DNA of 64,000 bases from Paenibacillaceae bacterium (GTDB lineage: Bacteria > Bacillota > Bacilli > Paenibacillales > CANHGK01), in the NCBI GenBank assembly GCA_947460235.1, contig CANHGK010000007.1, forward strand, positions 1-64,000. Reading direction: 5' to 3'. Both the position numbers and the translations under genes were made by a program. Position 1 is the first letter of the stretch. Every line of letters begins with the position of its first letter. The notes beneath the pieces were generated by a model. The model was not told the DNA's origin, did not search any database, and was given only the letters and a program-made list of their open reading frames with translations. Shown here one piece after another: positions 63,162 to 64,000 of the stretch.

Positions 63162-64000
63162 TTAACCGATTGCTGCAAGCGACATTGGAAACTGACGAAT
63201 TTCATCAATTAACATTTGTTCAAGTTTTTTTGCCGGTTCTGGTCTAGAAATAAAGTAACCTTGAATACCGTCACATCCAAGTCGATGAAGTAAATCAAAC
63301 CATTCTTGAGTTTCAACACCTTCAGCAATAACGGTAAGATTTAATGATTTGGCTAGATCAATCATTGAGCGTACGATAATTTCACGTTGTACAATTTTCG
63401 TGTCGTTCATCAAGAAACGAAGGTCCATTTTCAATGTATTTACTGGGAAATGATATAAATACTCGTAAGAGCTATAACCGGTGCCGAAATCATCGATCGA
63501 GAGATGCACACCATATGAACGAATTTTATTCATTGTATCTAATACTAAAGGCAATTGATGAATAGATTCAGTTTCAGTAATTTCAAGTTCGATCCATTTT
63601 GGGTCAACACCGGTGCGTTCAATAATTTCTTTGACCTGTTCAGCGAAGCCGGATCGTTGTAATTGACAAGCGGATACATTCACACTAATTGGAATCGTAG
63701 GTAATCCGCGGCGATTCCAAAGTTTTAATTGTTTACACGTTTCTTCAAGTACCCATTCACCAACTGCGTGGATTAACCCAGTTTTTTCTGCTAGCGGTAT
63801 GAATTCACCAGGCGAGATCGGACCAAGTCTTGGATGAGTCCAACGGATTAACGTTTCTGCACCAATTAATTTCCTGTTTTTCGGTGCGACTTTCGGTTGG
63901 TAATGCAAAATGAATTCGCCTCTTCGAAGTGCTCCAACGAGTTCTTGCTCGATAAGTCTTGTCCGTTTACTTGATTCGATTAATTCATGTGAATAAATAT
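63162..64000 (-). CDS. EAL domain c-di-GMP phosphodiesterase (N-terminal part beyond window)
   Basis: This is the C-terminal domain of a c-di-GMP phosphodiesterase. The frame stays open to the window edge (reading IYSHELIESSKRTRLI before the track's start), so an upstream domain, often GGDEF or PAS, lies outside. EAL motifs are present: the signature site is ETLIRW in place of EALIRW, then IELEITETE, SIDDFGTGYSSYEYL, VIAEGVETQEW and GIQGYFISRP. The Lys-containing motif appears as LKMDLRFL. The metal-binding residues look intact, so hydrolysis to pGpG is likely. It faces the thioesterase gene across a shared terminator and would oppose the PilZ receptor encoded near 26 kb. Confidence 0.93.
   Translation of the reverse strand, partial: IYSHELIESSKRTRLIEQELVGALRRGEFILHYQPKVAPKNRKLIGAETLIRWTHPRLGPISPGEFIPLAEKTGLIHAVGEWVLEETCKQLKLWNRRGLPTIPISVNVSACQLQRSGFAEQVKEIIERTGVDPKWIELEITETESIHQLPLVLDTMNKIRSYGVHLSIDDFGTGYSSYEYLYHFPVNTLKMDLRFLMNDTKIVQREIIVRSMIDLAKSLNLTVIAEGVETQEWFDLLHRLGCDGIQGYFISRPEPAKKLEQMLIDEIRQFPMSLAAIG

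Overview
The window looks like a chromosomal segment of a motile, starch-degrading member of the Bacillota (Firmicutes), most likely class Bacilli. The evidence is the gene set and order: dnaG-sigA-trmK-Nif3, YpuI and YtpI homologues, a SwrC/TetR pair, dnaE followed by accDA-pyk, strong AGGAGG-type ribosome binding sites, and a pyruvate kinase with a C-terminal phosphohistidine domain. Two things are atypical for Bacillus: the RNase P RNA has a class A (E. coli-like) core, and glmS lacks its usual ribozyme leader. A family such as Alicyclobacillaceae or Paenibacillaceae would fit, but the species cannot be named from the sequence alone.

Layout. 1-4.6 kb: the 3' end of dnaG, sigA, trmK, a Nif3 family gene, rnpB and a small DUF6526-like membrane protein. 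4.6-8.7 kb: a leftward subtilase, YpuI and a chemoreceptor. 8.8-15.9 kb: a very large secreted M6 metalloprotease carrying six FN3-CBM25 (starch-binding) units, convergent with a leftward GH13 oligo-1,6-glucosidase. 15.9-18.1 kb: a signal-less lytic transglycosylase (CwlQ-like), a flagellin-like small protein and an azoreductase. 18.2-21.6 kb: an ATP-grasp / alpha-E / transglutaminase operon. 21.6-25.6 kb: an RND pump and its TetR regulator behind a clear promoter and palindromic operator. 25.6-28.9 kb: two PilZ-type genes and a leftward PhoX-like phosphatase. 29-33.7 kb: an ABC exporter, then a TPP-riboswitch-controlled thiXYZ-type transporter. 33.7-37.9 kb: glmS and a Jag-N/FapA protein. 37.9-47.1 kb: a 2349-aa secreted amylopullulanase and a cytoplasmic type I pullulanase with a cre-like site in its promoter. 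47.1-50.8 kb: an NAD(P)-binding protein, a photolyase, a PnuC-like transporter and an acyl-ACP desaturase. 51-54.7 kb: a 1217-aa secreted protein made only of FN3 and starch-binding modules. 54.8-63.1 kb: ytpI, dnaE, accD, accA, pyk and a thioesterase. The window ends in an EAL-domain gene.

Two themes recur. The first is starch. The secreted amylopullulanase, the starch-binding metalloprotease and the non-catalytic multi-CBM25 protein would act outside the cell; type I pullulanase and oligo-1,6-glucosidase would finish branched oligosaccharides inside. The second is motility and c-di-GMP signalling: chemoreceptor, PilZ pair, FapA, EAL protein, CwlQ-like hydrolase and flagellin-like protein. 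The most novel candidate is the starch-tethered protease together with the catalysis-free starch-binding protein, which share CBM25/FN3 modules and may form a granule-surface system. That link is inference from architecture, not proof. No CRISPR array, tRNA, rRNA or insertion sequence was recognised.
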